Source of the DNA: Austropuccinia psidii
Lineage: Eukaryota > Basidiomycota > Pucciniomycetes > Pucciniales > Sphaerophragmiaceae
Assembly: GCA_023105745.1 (NCBI GenBank)
Contig: JALGQZ010000009.1
Location: forward strand, 36,322,409-36,386,408
Direction of reading: 5' to 3'
Length of the DNA stretch: 64,000 nt
This document shows positions 25,039 through 36,157 of this stretch, piece by piece. A program made the position numbers and the translations under genes. The notes under the pieces were generated by a model that had not been told where the DNA came from, searched no databases, and worked only from the letters and a program-made list of their open reading frames with translations. Numbering within the stretch: the first letter of the stretch is position 1; every line of letters begins with the position of its first letter.

Positions 25039-27550
25039 TCATGGTCGTACGAGTGGAAAATCTCGAACACCAAAAGAAAGGGCAACCACGACCAAGGTTA
25101 GAAACAAATTGAATCTAAAAACGTCGCGTAATGCAACCTTATAGCTCGCAATAGCAGCCGTCTTGTATAATCCATCAGGAAGATTTTTGACGATTGAAGA
25201 TTCGTGCCTAATACGCCGAATAATCTATTTCACAAGGTTTGAAAAACAAAAGCGCATGAGATGAATGTGATGAAGATAAAAGATTTGAAGACAAAAGACA
25301 AAAACGCAAAAGACGCATTTAGAGCATTTTCAGAACAGCGATTGAAAGAATTATATGCTTACTTCTGCAGAACCTGGACCGACGATTCGGCGTTCTAGTT
25401 CTCCTGTAACAATGCTTTGAAGCAAAGCCGCACTCTTCGGAAGAAAGAGGATATTAACAAATTTGGAGTAGGCTGGAATTAACAGAGTAGGGGACTAAAC
25501 TGCAGCAACGCCAACTACTTGACCAGTGTATCTAAAGAGATATGTTAAGCCAGTGCAAACAGCCATATCTTTTGAAGGTATTGAAGCGATGATAGCAACT
25601 GATTGTCGACAAAGGCGAAATAATTAGCGAACAATTGTACATAAAGCATGTAATTTTGCTTAACGGATTTTGAAAACTGCTGAGGCAAATGCTTGGTGAT
25701 AAACTAACCCAGTGCAGCTGTGCTGATTGCGGAAAATCCAATACCGACTAGAATCTTTACAAGGTTGGATAAAAAGGAATCATGAGATTATGGAATGTTT
25801 AAAATTTTCAAGAAAAAAATTATATTGACAATATCAGCCCATTCATGAATAGGCGTGTTGAGCTTTGTGGAAAGGAGCAGTAAACCCAATGCTAGTGAGA
25901 CCGAAGAAATCACGGTGATAACTTTGTATTTGCCAGTAAGACGGATACCGGCACCGACGAGGAGGGAGCCGATAGAAAGGGAAGCTGAATTAGGAATAAG
26001 ATGAAGTCCAGCTTGAGTGGTAGTGGTAAGTTTGACTGTCTCAAACCATAATGGGAACATGTACAATATTCTGTGAACCAAAAAGTCAGCTGGAGGGAGA
26101 ATTGAGTGATAGAATAGAGAATACTCTGAAGCTTACGCAAAGAAGACTATACTGAAAGTTGATTGTTTTGACGAAAAAGGGATTGAGATAAAATAAATTG
26201 AAGTTAGAATGAAATTTTGCAGTTGAATGATGGTAAAGCATGTGTTGATAAGTTTGACAAACCTACTAAAAAAGTTTAAGCCCAAGCAGCAAAGTGGTGT
26301 TCTTAATTTTAAAAGTCGAAGGGGTAAGATGGGCTCTGAGGCACGAGCTTCAATCCAAATGAAAGCAACCAAACCGAGTAAGAATCCAACAAAAGTACCA
26401 AAGACTCTCACATCGGACCACTGTCAGACAAAACCAAAAAATAAGATTGAAGGATCCAATGAGAAGGTAGGAAGCGTCAAGAGATACCTGGCATAATAAG
26501 TTATTTTTGAAACTGAGAGACAATAAAAGGCAAACTATCTTTGTTAAAAAAAGTGGAATAAATTAGCTTGGAATTTGACCTGACGCAATGAATAGCTTAC
26601 GGTCCACATGAGAGTAAAGCTACCCAGCCAATCTATCCTTTTCAACAAATCGGCTTTATTGGATACTTGAGTCGCAACACGATAATCAACAAAGTATGAT
26701 ACGAGGCACCAAGCTATTAAAAGAATAGGGACTTGAGCTAGAGTCAAAAAAAAGTTAAAAATTAGTTTGCAGGAAGACTTCTTGATTTATTTATCTAAAG
26801 CACGTTAGAAGAGACAAAAAAACTTACTGAGGAATGCAAACCTCCACCCATAGTGATCATTGATCCAACCGCCTAATGGACCACCTAAAGAAGCGCCTAG
26901 ACCATAGCAAATATTCCCCAGACCTTGAATTAGGGCGCGTTGATCTAGACTGAATAGATCGGTAGCAATTATACTACTAGTCGTCATGATACCACCGCCA
27001 CCACAACCGGCGATAAATCTTGATAAAATTAATTGATTAATAGATCTTGAGATTCCACAACCGATTGTGCCGATGAGAAAGAGGGTGATGGAAGTTAAAC
27101 TTGCGATTCGGCGGCCTAATAGATCTGATAATTTTCCATATAGAGGAGCGGTGACGGATATGGCCAGTAGGTAGGCAGAAGCTAGCCAAGAGGATTGATT
27201 AGAAGCACTAAAGCCCGAAGAAATTGCAGACATCAGCGTGGCTACGATGGTAGCATCAAGTGCACCAAGGAATACACTAAAACAATCCAGAAACAAGTCC
27301 AGTTAGCGATTTATTGATAAGTCCGACGAATAAACCTTGATGATTGATATTACCCAGTCCATATGGCTATCAATATCGTGATCCTCTTTTTATTGCGGAG
27401 GAGTTTGTTTGCCAAAGCAACGAACCGGTTCGAAGGAAGCTGATTAGTAAGAGTATCCTGAGATGAAGGAAGGACCGAATGAGGAAGTTGAGGATCTGGA
27501 TTGGGGATTGATGGATTTGACAAGAGTGGGGTGGACTCAGTTGACGTCAT
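25039..27550 (-). CDS. DHA2-type major facilitator transporter (VBA-like)
   Basis: A 14-helix proton antiporter of the DHA2 group, nearest in style to fungal vacuolar basic amino acid transporters; substrate is not determined. Eleven exons give 549 residues: 27550-27354, 27276-26828, 26737-26601, 26538-26488, 26420-26263, 26151-26137, 26070-25830, 25754-25709, 25598-25501, 25434-25363, 25224-25039. Ten GT-AG introns of 62-138 nt have phases summing to 1650 nt. Exon 6 is only 15 nt. A polar N-tail (STPLLSNPS) precedes helix 1 with LDATIV (72-77), a DHA2 hallmark; motif A GKLSDLLGRR lies at 113-122; GLTYLFRYTGQVVGVA and LLQSIVTGELERRI are late DHA2 motifs; a last hydrophobic helix lies near 527-541. 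The ATG at 27550 is the first in frame. STPLL resembles a dileucine sorting signal, which would suit a vacuolar site (inference). Donors at exons 5, 7 and 9 are weak. No damage seen. Confidence 0.93.
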
Positions 27551-27765
27551 GGTCAATTGTCCCTGGAGGAATCCTGACCAAAAAAATAAGAAATTGAATT
27601 AAGCTTTCATCTTCACACGCCCAAAATCATCAGATGGCCATTATAAGATCAGAGCCTTCAAATTTTAAGACGCTTCACAAAAAATACATTTTGGCCTCAG
27701 GATGAAAAAGCCCAAGCCTCTTTTGATTTACAAAATCTCTCCTGAATCAGCCTTTCTGGGCTTGG

Positions 27766-27773
27766 AATTTATA
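27766..27773 (-). promoter_or_regulatory. TATA-like box upstream of the MFS gene
   Basis: TATAAATT on the minus strand, about 216 bp before the ATG, a spacing close to that at the AFG2-type gene. Suggestive only. Confidence 0.3.
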
Positions 27774-28565
27774 CCTACGGGACTTTTCTTCTGTCTCAGT
27801 AGGTTACTGCAGCCATATTCATTGCCTGGACTGTTGACTGTTAGAATAGGTATATACCTCATCAGATAAGACCCAAAACTTGTAAAAATAATTTATACAA
27901 AAAATTCAAGTTGGAAAGACTGACACTTAACATCTTACCCAAGTAAATTGTTCAATTTGAAATTAGCCGGCACCATGATAATTCATCACTCAAGTTTTTT
28001 TCTGTTGGATTCAAAGTTAGAAACTTGTAAGACTTACTTGAGCTTTGAAGATCTTATTGCATTGCATACAGTATAGCCATAAACTGTCTTAATTTATACC
28101 TCTTAGCAACCCATGTACCACAAAAAGAGGCTGTCCCCACTGGTGAGGGTAGCAGGTTGAACCCAGTTCCAACCAACTTTCAATCTGACTGTGAACCTTG
28201 CTTCTGTTGAGAGAAATATTCTCTCCCAGTCTGTGAGCAGAGAACCAAGAAGGTACTAGTGACGCACGCGTGGTTAAGGGAGTGAACAGATGAAATCGTA
28301 AAATCAACCCGAGGGGTTAAAAGCACAGCTTAATATATAAGAGCACGTCGTAGCATGCTTAGACAAACGAAAACAATCATTGACTCTAATTATTTAAATA
28401 CTACATTATTATTCTTCATTGTTACCATACACCTCCTCTCAACCAACTGTGGCTTGTCCTCGTTTCACTAAGGATATAAAAACTTGGCTGATAGCTAACC
28501 ATACTATTTAGTGTGTACTATTGATAATTCAAAGATTCGAGCTTGTATTTCGTGTTTATAAGTAC
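27774..28565. other. Intergenic; promoter side of the MFS gene
   Basis: No gene or element end recognised. Composition drifts toward the copia element on the right. Confidence 0.45.
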
Positions 28566-28641
28566 TAAGAGTGTGCCAAGTGTAATGAAGCTTGCTCGCC
28601 GGTCAGTCCCAATCTGTCACCTCAATGATAAGAGGTGAGAA
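28566..28641 (-). repeat. Partial copia LTR fragment (76 bp)
   Basis: Repeats the window-left end of the copia LTR (from ACTAAGAGTGTGCCAAGTG to AGAGGTGAG) and then breaks off, 9 bp before the complete 3' LTR. It is left from another insertion, a rearrangement, or an aborted LTR copy. Confidence 0.8.
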
Positions 28642-28650
28642 TGCATTACC

Positions 28651-28888
28651 TATTAAGAGTGTGCCAAGTGTAATGAAGCTCGCTCGCCGGTCAGTCCCAA
28701 TCTGTCACCTCAATGATAAGAGGTGAGGAAAAGAAAATTGGCTCGGACCGCAAGCAACCTTTTAAAGTACAACTAGACAACTGTGGCGTGTCATACGCGC
28801 GCAGTGTGATTATGCAATCTACATGTTGATACTTTTCTATTAGCATAGTTTTGGTCATCGCGTCGACACGGTGTCCCAAAACTTAACA
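28651..28888 (-). repeat. Copia 3' LTR
   Basis: On the minus strand it begins TGTTAAGTTTTGGGACACC. The end is set by comparison with the other LTR; the final bases CTTAATA look like a mutated CTTAACA that would pair with the TGTTAAG start. Preceded, in minus-strand sense, by the polypurine tract. Confidence 0.92.
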
Positions 28889-28901
28889 CCCACCCCAAAA
28901 A
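28889..28901 (-). promoter_or_regulatory. Copia polypurine tract
   Basis: Minus strand TTTTTGGGGTGGG directly abuts the TG of the 3' LTR, as expected for plus-strand DNA priming. Confidence 0.7.
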
Positions 28902-28910
28902 GTTGAAACA

Positions 28911-31900
28911 TTACCCTCGGAGTCCTAAGAAGGGGAGGACTTTGAGGAGTGTCGGCCCTGATAGCCTTTTAGTCAGCGCGTTGGCATGCATGTCCCCCGT
29001 CTTGACCCACGTAACCGTAATATTGTGCTTGCGGATTGTGTCGTTTACAAAGAAAAATGCCATGTCCAGGTATCGCATGCGCTTCCTTGACTTATTGTCT
29101 ATCGATACCTGGACCGCTGCCTGATTGTTGCAGAAGATGGTTTTGTCAAAATCGCCGACAAGTTGCGCCAGTTGGTTTATGGCCTGCACCAAATGCTGGG
29201 TTGAATCAGACAAAGCGATGTATTCAGCCGCACAAGTGGAGAGCGCCACTACCAATTGTCGCTTAGAGGCCCAGAGTATGGGCGCGTCACCCAGCTTGAG
29301 GATGAAGCCCGTTTGGGAACGCTCTAGGTCGCCGCCCCACCCGGCATCACTCCACAGACTCAAAGAGGTGCCTCCCGGTCGCGGGTTTTGAGTAGGTAGC
29401 CCACGTTGTGGTCCAACACATCCCAATGTTCAGCAGTTGGGCCCATTGAGTGTCGGGCGAGGTAGTTGACCGCAAAAGCTAGGTCAGGACGCGAACTGCT
29501 CACCAGGTAAGCAAGCGATCCAATCATGGATCTAAAGGGGGTTACGTCTACCGGTTTGGCATCTGGGGGGAAATCTGTTATTGGTAGTACCGGCAGCGGT
29601 GAGTCACGAGGAATGACCGGACGCGGGTATGCTTCCAAAATGCCGTCCGTCAGATGTCGCTGTGTAATAGCTACTTCACCTTTGCTAAAAGCACATTCCA
29701 GTCCGACAATTTGTTCGATGTCATCGGACCACTTTATGTCGAGCTCGGAGCAAAGTGCCTTCTTGAAAGCTGAGATAGCGTCTGGGAAGTTCGATGTGAT
29801 AACACCATCATCCACATGAATCCAGATTGCGATAACCGCCGTCCCACTGTGGAAGATGTAGAGCGACTAATCAACCTCGGTCGCAACGAAATGGAGTCGT
29901 GTCAATATCCCCAATAGAAACTTCCACCAGCATCTTCCCGCCTGTCGCATCCCATAGAGCGCTTTCTTCAGGCGGAGCACTTTGCCACGGAGTTCCGGCA
30001 AGAAGAAAATAGGCGGCTCGATGAGCACTTGCTCTTTGACCGGGCTGTAGAGGTAGGCGCCGCTCACATCAAAAGACGCCACTGGCCACTGCTTGAGCAC
30101 GGCTGTTGCCAGCAACATTAAGGAGGCTGTGGGTGCGTACATCTCTGCACAGTCCACCCCCGGCTTCTGCTTGTCACCCCGTGCAACCAGCCTGGCTTTG
30201 AATTTCTTTACGCTGCCATCTAGGTTCCGTTTGAGGTCAAATACCCATTGGTGTCCAATAGTTTTCATTTCTGGCGTCTTCACCACTGCGTCCCAGACAT
30301 CCTTCGTCGCCATTTGGTCAAGCTCGGTCATACACGCCTCCTTCCAGTAGTCACGCTGTGGGCTAGACAGCGCCTTTCCCAGGTGTTCGGGTATGTCAAT
30401 GTCTTTGGCTAAAAAAAGGGATTTGATGGCCTTGTTCTCTTCCTCGAAGAACTTCTTGGTTGGTACGGTCCCCAGCGACATTGCGTTCACGACGTGTGCT
30501 AGGGATCCCTTGGACGGTGTGGTTACCCATTCCGGTGGTTGAAACTTTGGAAAGATAATGCTTGCCGATTGTATTATTCTGTTGGAGTCTTTCTCCCAAA
30601 GGAGCCAGCCCCCTGTCATCAAGGGTTTCAGCAATCGACATTCTCTTGCCCGCGGCGCTAGCTTGTGTTGTTGCTGGGGCAACGGTATGTGCACAATAGC
30701 CTCCGCTCCAAATGGGTACAGCGTAGTGATCGACGGACGTTGCCCAAACATTTCTTGGTGTGGCGAAGAGCTGGGGCAGTGGGAATTGGGAATGCAATTG
30801 TGTATAAAACACGCCGACGCGTATGCAAACTGCCAGAACCTCGTTGGCATTTCACTCTGCAACATCATGGCCCTAGCCATGTCACCCAGGGTCCTGTTGA
30901 GCCGCTAAGCTTCCCCATTTTCTTGCGGTGAGTAGGGGAGCAAGGGGCAGAGGATAATACCCAGCCTAGCCAGAGAGTCAGCGAACGCAGCCAACGTGAA
31001 TTCTCTAGCATTGTCCGTTCGCAGCACTTTCGGTGTGATTTCCGTACGTACTTGCAGTTGTTTGATGGCATCGAGTATTGCCGCAGGCGCATCCGATCGC
31101 AGCTTCAACGGGTAGGCTATGCTGTACATCGTCACATGGTCACGCAAGGTGATAAGATATTTGAAACCCTGAGCATCTTCCTCAAAAGGGCCCAAGATGT
31201 CTGAAACGAGCAAGTCAAGTGGTCTGTCTTTTGGGATGTCAGTGCGAGCGCGCGCAATACGGTGGGTACTTTTCAATTTGGCGCAGGTGGGGCAGTAAAA
31301 AGTTTGCCAAAGCTTGCGGTCGAAAATAGGTATGTGCTGCTTTAGAAAGGCGAGGACGGTCTCATCGCAGGCATGTCCCAGTCGCTCATGCCAATCTCGC
31401 GAGCTCAGGGCAGTCAATGTAGGAAGGGATATCCGATTCATTTCAAAAATACGTGAAGAGGACGCAGCCGCCGACCCAATGGTCTCTTCCCTAGATACAA
31501 CGTCCAACCACCAGCAATCATTCAAAAATGTGGTGGTTACAAGCACACTCGATACAAGCAGCGATAGCGAAGCGCTATCAAAAATTGGTAGAACCCCTGC
31601 TCTGCACAGACGCCCCACAGACAAAATCGTCCCCAAAATTTTCTTGGAGAATGCCACATCCCGTATAATAATGTGGCCACATTTGACGGGAATTCTAAGT
31701 GTCATCGTCTGAGATATAGTGATTGAGGAGTCTGAGTCAGCAAAGAAAATACGAAAAGGTGCAATCTTCTTGGGGTTCGTTGCAAAGCGCAAGGAGCCAG
31801 ATAGGTGGATGGACGCACCGGTATCAATTAAGACTTGATCAGATGCCCTGTGCTCAACAAATTGGACTTGCGACACGCGCTCCCGTTGATAGGTAGGTGT

Positions 31901-32116
31901 CGAGGCAGCTTGTGTTCGCCTATCCGGCGTTCCTGGCCGGGCGAGGGAGCGCACGGGTTTGGATTGGCAAAACCCTTTGTTATTGGGCAGTCGGCTCGCC
32001 AGTGCCCCTTCTGCCCGCAATGGAAGCAGGACCCTCCAAACCTGTCGACCAGGTGGTCGGGAGGACGGCGAATATCGGTGGTTGAAGCTGCAGGCCTGGG
32101 AACATGAGGGGAGCAA
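28911..32116 (-). pseudogene. Copia pol (protease, integrase, RT, RNase H), broken
   Basis: Read from right: protease LIDTGASIHLSGS; integrase finger WHERLGH ... CPTCAK and catalytic Asp, Asp, Glu in VSDILGPF, RTDNAREF and PQENGEA, all present; a TAG at 30905-30907 immediately after; reverse transcriptase (RVT_2) with ASFDVSGAY and the catalytic pair in HVDDGV; a TAG at 29867-29869 between these two RT motifs, consistent with CAG to TAG; a frameshift near 29390; RNase H with SDAGWGG and AAEYIAL intact, but the third acidic residue is Asn (FCNNQAA). The order PR-IN-RT-RH defines copia. The three breaks and the Asn make this copy inactive, but the reading frame is otherwise well preserved. Base composition is much richer in CpG than that of the gypsy elements. 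Confidence 0.92.
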
Positions 32117-33017
32117 GGTCGCGAGTAGTAAGGGGAAGGTGCCCGCTGGTCTGACACGTGATACACAAACGGTGAAGCACGTTGAGACGACTTGGAATGC
32201 TTCTGTGATGCATTCAAGATGACCTGGCCAACAAAAGTTGAGTTCGGTTTCTCATCTCCCTTTGCCAGCACCGCTGCCGTGACGAGCTGATTGAACGCGG
32301 CGCGATCGAGTGTCGGTGGGGGATGGCAAGCAGACTGCACCATCAGCCCTTCAAGTTCATCGGCGTTGACGCCTAACTTTTTAAACATGGCAAAAGTTTT
32401 ACGAAGCGAGAGAATGATGGTAGAGTTGGGCTTCGGTTGATCCACGCCATTTTCAACCAGCATGTCAATAAGTCTGCGAACCACTTTGAGCTTTTGGAAA
32501 TGGTTACCAGGGCAGCACCGTGCTTTGATCGTGTTGAAAAATCCTTCCGCCGTCGCCCAAGACGGGATAATTCCAATACACAAGGCGAAGTCCGGAGGGA
32601 GAGTCGCATCAATGAAGTGAGAAATCACCCTGTTTTCTTGAGGAGAGCGATCATCGAGCAGAGAGGGAGAATCGTCGACAGACAGTTCGGAATTGAGTGC
32701 AATGCATAGGACGTGGTTGATGCCCACGATCCATCGCCAAGAAGGTGAATGGATCAGTCGGCCGCTCTGTATAGCTCCTGCATGAAGCGGTCATAAGCCA
32801 ATGATACCACGTGTGATGGTTGATGGTATGATGACAGAGCGGGTGGTGGGGAAGATAGAGCCAAACGCAACGATTGCATTTCGGCTGCGTCGGAAGTACG
32901 TGCGGATTTTAAGGACGTGACTTCCGAACGCAGAGAGTTGAGTAGAGAGTATACCTCCTCATTTGTGAGGGGTTTTGCGTTGTCGGCGGCTTTCTTCAAA
33001 CAGGTGGAACCTGACAT
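31828..33017 (-). pseudogene. Copia gag with CCHC zinc knuckle, frameshifted
   Basis: The N-terminal part (33017-32754) starts MSGSTCLKKAADNAK and contains a Leu/Ser-rich helical stretch. It ends at a stop and the frame then shifts near 32727-32754. The main part (32727-31828) is a UBN2-like copia gag and carries a perfect CCHC knuckle, CFHCGQKGHWRADCP, near its C-terminus. It overlaps the start of pol in another frame (pol opens at 32116), so a frameshift may link them, as in many copia elements, or be a mutation. The ATG at 33017 is about 50 bp inside the 5' LTR. Confidence 0.85.
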
Positions 33018-33068
33018 CTTCGCAGGCGGCCTATCGCTGGAGCTCGGTAGAGGGCAAGGCTTTTAACC

Positions 33069-33306
33069 TATTAAGAGTGTGCCAAGTGTAATGAAGCTCG
33101 CTCGCCGGTCAGTCCCAATCTGTCACCTCAATGATAAGAGGTGAGGAAAAGAAAATTGGCTCGGACCGCGAGCGACCTTTTAAAGTACAACTAGACAACT
33201 GCAGCGTGTCATACGCGCACAGTGTGATTATGTAATCTACATGTTGATACTTTTCTATTAGCATAGTTTTGGTCATCGCGTCGACACGGTGTCCCAAAAC
33301 TTAACA
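33069..33306 (-). repeat. Copia 5' LTR
   Basis: Same length as the 3' LTR (238 bp), with six transitions between them, three at CpG positions. It would carry the promoter for minus-strand transcription of the element. Confidence 0.92.
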
Positions 33307-33834
33307 ATAAGCATTAATAAGTGTTGTGAAGTTCGTGTCACAACTTACATCGTTATATAAAAAGAACTAACCTTAGCTAAATGTTGTAGTTGCAAAAATA
33401 GTCTAGGCAGAGAATTTACTCATTACTTGTATGGTGTGTCAAGTGAGTTTGGCCGCTTGTAAAGGTGTGTACCAGGGATGGCGTAGGGACATGTAAAAAG
33501 ATTAAGGGGTTCTTACTTAATACGCATCTCACCTTTTGTCGGCCAAACCAGTCCCAGTTGGGATGAAAATAGATTTTTTGGTTACTGAATTGCAAAACCT
33601 TATTTTTTATTGCACAACAATTTTTATTTTGTGTATCTTTAATATGAAACACCTGCCTGTGAATGTAATGCATTTCATGGCCAAGGTGGCAACAGCCAGT
33701 ACAATCAAAATCATTTTGTAACAACAACTCAAGGGTGCCACTAAATCAGGTCAAACAAACACCTGATAAGCCGCAAGTAAGACTATTCCCCACCCCAATT
33801 TAGTATGGTGGCTCCTCCTCATTCAACCATTCCT
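33307..33834. other. No gene seen between copia and hAT-2
   Basis: Contains only chance ORFs and is probably part of the 3' region of hAT-2. I could not find terminal inverted repeats for hAT-2 here. Confidence 0.45.
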
Positions 33835-34516
33835 TTAGGCATGTGAGATGTGCAATGGTGCGAGTGCCCAGTGCAGCATGTGCAGGTGATTTGAGACAAC
33901 CACTTTGAGAAAAACTTGCTCCACACTTGCCAAGGAGGCTGCAATGCTCATGTAGCAAAAGGCAATCTTACCCAAATTGGGGAAGATTCCCATAATAATC
34001 CAATGCTGAACATGGATCATGTTAGTGTGAATCAGGACAATGGACAAATAAGAAAAAACACACCTTCCAATAATCAATAATACGTTTGCCTTTAGACATT
34101 GGATGGAGGTTCTGTAAATAGGCAAGGACCTTGTCCTTGTGAGACTGGCCTGCGGCAACATTGGTTTCAATAGGAGGTTGGCCAAGGTGCCTCATAAGAT
34201 CATAAGGATCTGGTTCACTGAATTGGTTGGAATCACTCTGAGGTCCTTGAACTTTGTACACAAGTGAGCTTTGTGACATCATCTGAGAACACTCATTCAT
34301 AAGCAAGGTAATTATCACATTGGCCCTTTCCAGTGGCACACGCTGTGGGAACTCCTTTTGTTGTGGGATAAATAATAGGAAGTACCTTAAGGGGGAAATT
34401 ATTGGTGAGTCTGTTTTGAATTTCAGAATTAGCCAATAACCATGGGTGCTAAGGTGTATTAGCTGCCCCTCTAAATATACTGAAAAAGATACCCTTTTGA
34501 TGAGATCACAAATCAA
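33835..34516 (-). pseudogene. hAT-2 transposase C-terminus (dimerisation domain)
   Basis: Exon 34516-34064 contains DPYDLMRHLGQPP and ends GKRIIDYWK. A GT-AG intron of 58 nt (34063-34006) leads to HWIIMGIFPNLGKIAFCYM and then SIAASLASVEQVF. This is the hAT C-terminal pattern: YW, then F/W-P-L-A-x-A, then the SxxSER/EQ-VFS block. The usual VFS reads VFL here. The domain joins transposase subunits. The rest of the gene lies more than 4.8 kb away because of insertions. Confidence 0.75.
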
Positions 34517-34559
34517 TTATTTAGTTTTGTGGCTTTTCAATTAGAGAATTTTCTTCAGC

Positions 34560-35338
34560 AGTCTCTATCAGTCTGTCAATAAAAGATCACTATGATAATA
34601 ATGGTAATAGTTAATATATTTTTTTAATAATTTAGGTTTGCTTAACTTTCTTGTTATTGATTATGATTCTTTTTCAATTAATTCTTCTAATATTCCTTCT
34701 TTCAATGCCTGAGATATTTAAAGAATATTGTTTAAGATTACTATTAATATTAATAATAATCCTGATACCTAGCTAATACTTTTAAAGGTGATTTAATAAT
34801 ACTATCAATATAGCTATAATAATTTAAGGGTAAGAGAATTCTTTAAGGGTGGTTTTGTTTAATATAAAGGTAAGATATAAATGATATATCAGTAATATAA
34901 TACTATTAGGATCAATATAAATATAATCCAATATACCTAAAAGGCTTATGATATAAGGTATAAGGGTAAGATGATATCCCTTCTATAAATAAGGGTTATT
35001 GATAAATTAGATAAGATCACTAATGATAATATCTTCAAACACTACTTCAACACTACTACTATAATGGTAAGACTATTAAATAATATTAAACTCTTTCATT
35101 AATATTATAAATATCTTTCATTAATTAATCATAAATAATACAATAAGATACTGAGCCTTGCTACTGATCTTTTTCAATATAAATACTAGATTATCCTACT
35201 AGAGAAGGGATGGATTGATCCTCAAGATTATTGTCTGAATCAGAAGCATGGGGGAAAAAACAGGGAGAGAGGCCCTTTATTTATACCTTTTGGGCCCTCC
35301 ATAGAGCCTTCCAAAAAGAAGGGACTTAGAAAAAATTC
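34560..35338. other. AT-rich stretch without gene
   Basis: Dense in TAATATTAATAAT-like low-complexity sequence, with no ORF of interest. Part of the material separating the halves of hAT-2. Confidence 0.5.
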
Positions 35339-35759
35339 CACTTTGAGACATTTTTGCTGGTGGGTAAATTAAAAATGGTGTCATTTGATCAAGATATTGC
35401 ACCATATGTTTGGTTGATTGCACCATTCTGAACCTTATTATTGTCAGTGCACAGCCTTGAGACATTTTTGCTAGTGGTTAAATTTGGAATGGTGTCATCT
35501 GTTCAGGATATTGCACCATATGTTTGGTTGATTGCACCATACTTTGTGAATTATACTCTTATTTTAACTAAACTTTATTCTTATTATGCACAGCCTTGAG
35601 ACATTTTTGCTAGTGGTTAAATTTGGAATGGTGTCATTTGATACAGATATTGCACCATATGTTTGGTTGATTGCACCATTTTTTAAAACTGTATTCTTAT
35701 CTCTACTAACCTTATTTTTCTTCTTCACAGCCTTGAGATATTTTTTAGTTGAGTATTTC
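35339..35759. repeat. Minisatellite, ~137 bp unit, three copies plus a part
   Basis: Units begin near 35339, 35451, 35589 and 35727 (partial). Each contains TTGAGACATTTTTGCTAG, then GGTGTCAT, then GATATTGCACCATATGTTTG and GATTGCACCAT, followed by a more variable T-rich part. The last unit is cut about 60 bp before hAT-1. Confidence 0.88.
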
Positions 35760-35816
35760 TCTATGTAAAATTTAATTTGTAAATAATACCTGTAATGTTT
35801 GGTTATGGGAGTTTAA

Positions 35817-35824
35817 GTGGGGAT
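35817..35824. repeat. hAT-1 target-site duplication, left
   Basis: GTGGGGAT, repeated exactly at 38613-38620; 8 bp is the hallmark of hAT insertion. Confidence 0.95.
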
Positions 35825-35838
35825 TAAGGCTGTTCCCC
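35825..35838 (+). repeat. hAT-1 left terminal inverted repeat
   Basis: TAAGGCTGTTCCCC, pairing with the right end 38599-38612 at 12 of 14 positions. Confidence 0.9.
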
Positions 35839-36157
35839 GTGGGAATCCCCGACCGTTGGAGCAATACTGTACCCCGCCCAGCTCGGAGAGCGGTTTTTTT
35901 TTATCTTTCAATCAGACCGACACCTCCCCAGAGGGGAGAAAAGGGGATGGGCAGGGAACTCGGGGACTATAAAAACCTGTGCTCCTGATTTTCAGGAGCC
36001 AAAGTCCGCCCACTTTTTTCTTTCCAATTTTTAAATTTCTTCATTTCTTAATTTCGATTTCCGCCTTTGTTTTTTTATCTTCTCTTTTTTTGTCACCATC
36101 TCTGAGATGATTTTTTGAATTCTCAATTGATTTCAAGGCTTTTTCTTTTTTACTAAA

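Larger units (their letters stand above)
28651..33306 (-). mobile_element. Ty1/copia LTR retrotransposon, minus strand
   Basis: 4656 bp between two 238 bp LTRs, read right to left: gag, then protease, integrase, reverse transcriptase and RNase H, the copia order. The LTR pair differs at six positions by my reading, all transitions, about 97.5% identity. CpG content is normal, in sharp contrast to the gypsy elements. No 5 bp target duplication is visible at the outer ends (TTACC against ATAAG); GCATTA occurs close to both ends and may be its trace. Several stops and frameshifts make it defective. Confidence 0.93.

Noticed and set aside
24962..25144. Plus-strand ORF beginning MKLYRSINESRRKK
   Set aside because: It lies opposite the last exon of the MFS gene and its 3' flank; the minus-strand reading has the conserved transporter end.
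30093..32709. Plus-strand ORFs of 60-132 codons opposite copia
   Set aside because: Shadows of the GC-rich minus-strand gag and pol frames.
33416..33727. 103-codon minus-strand ORF left of hAT-2
   Set aside because: No recognisable domain, and its only support is chance openness next to the hAT-2 remnant.
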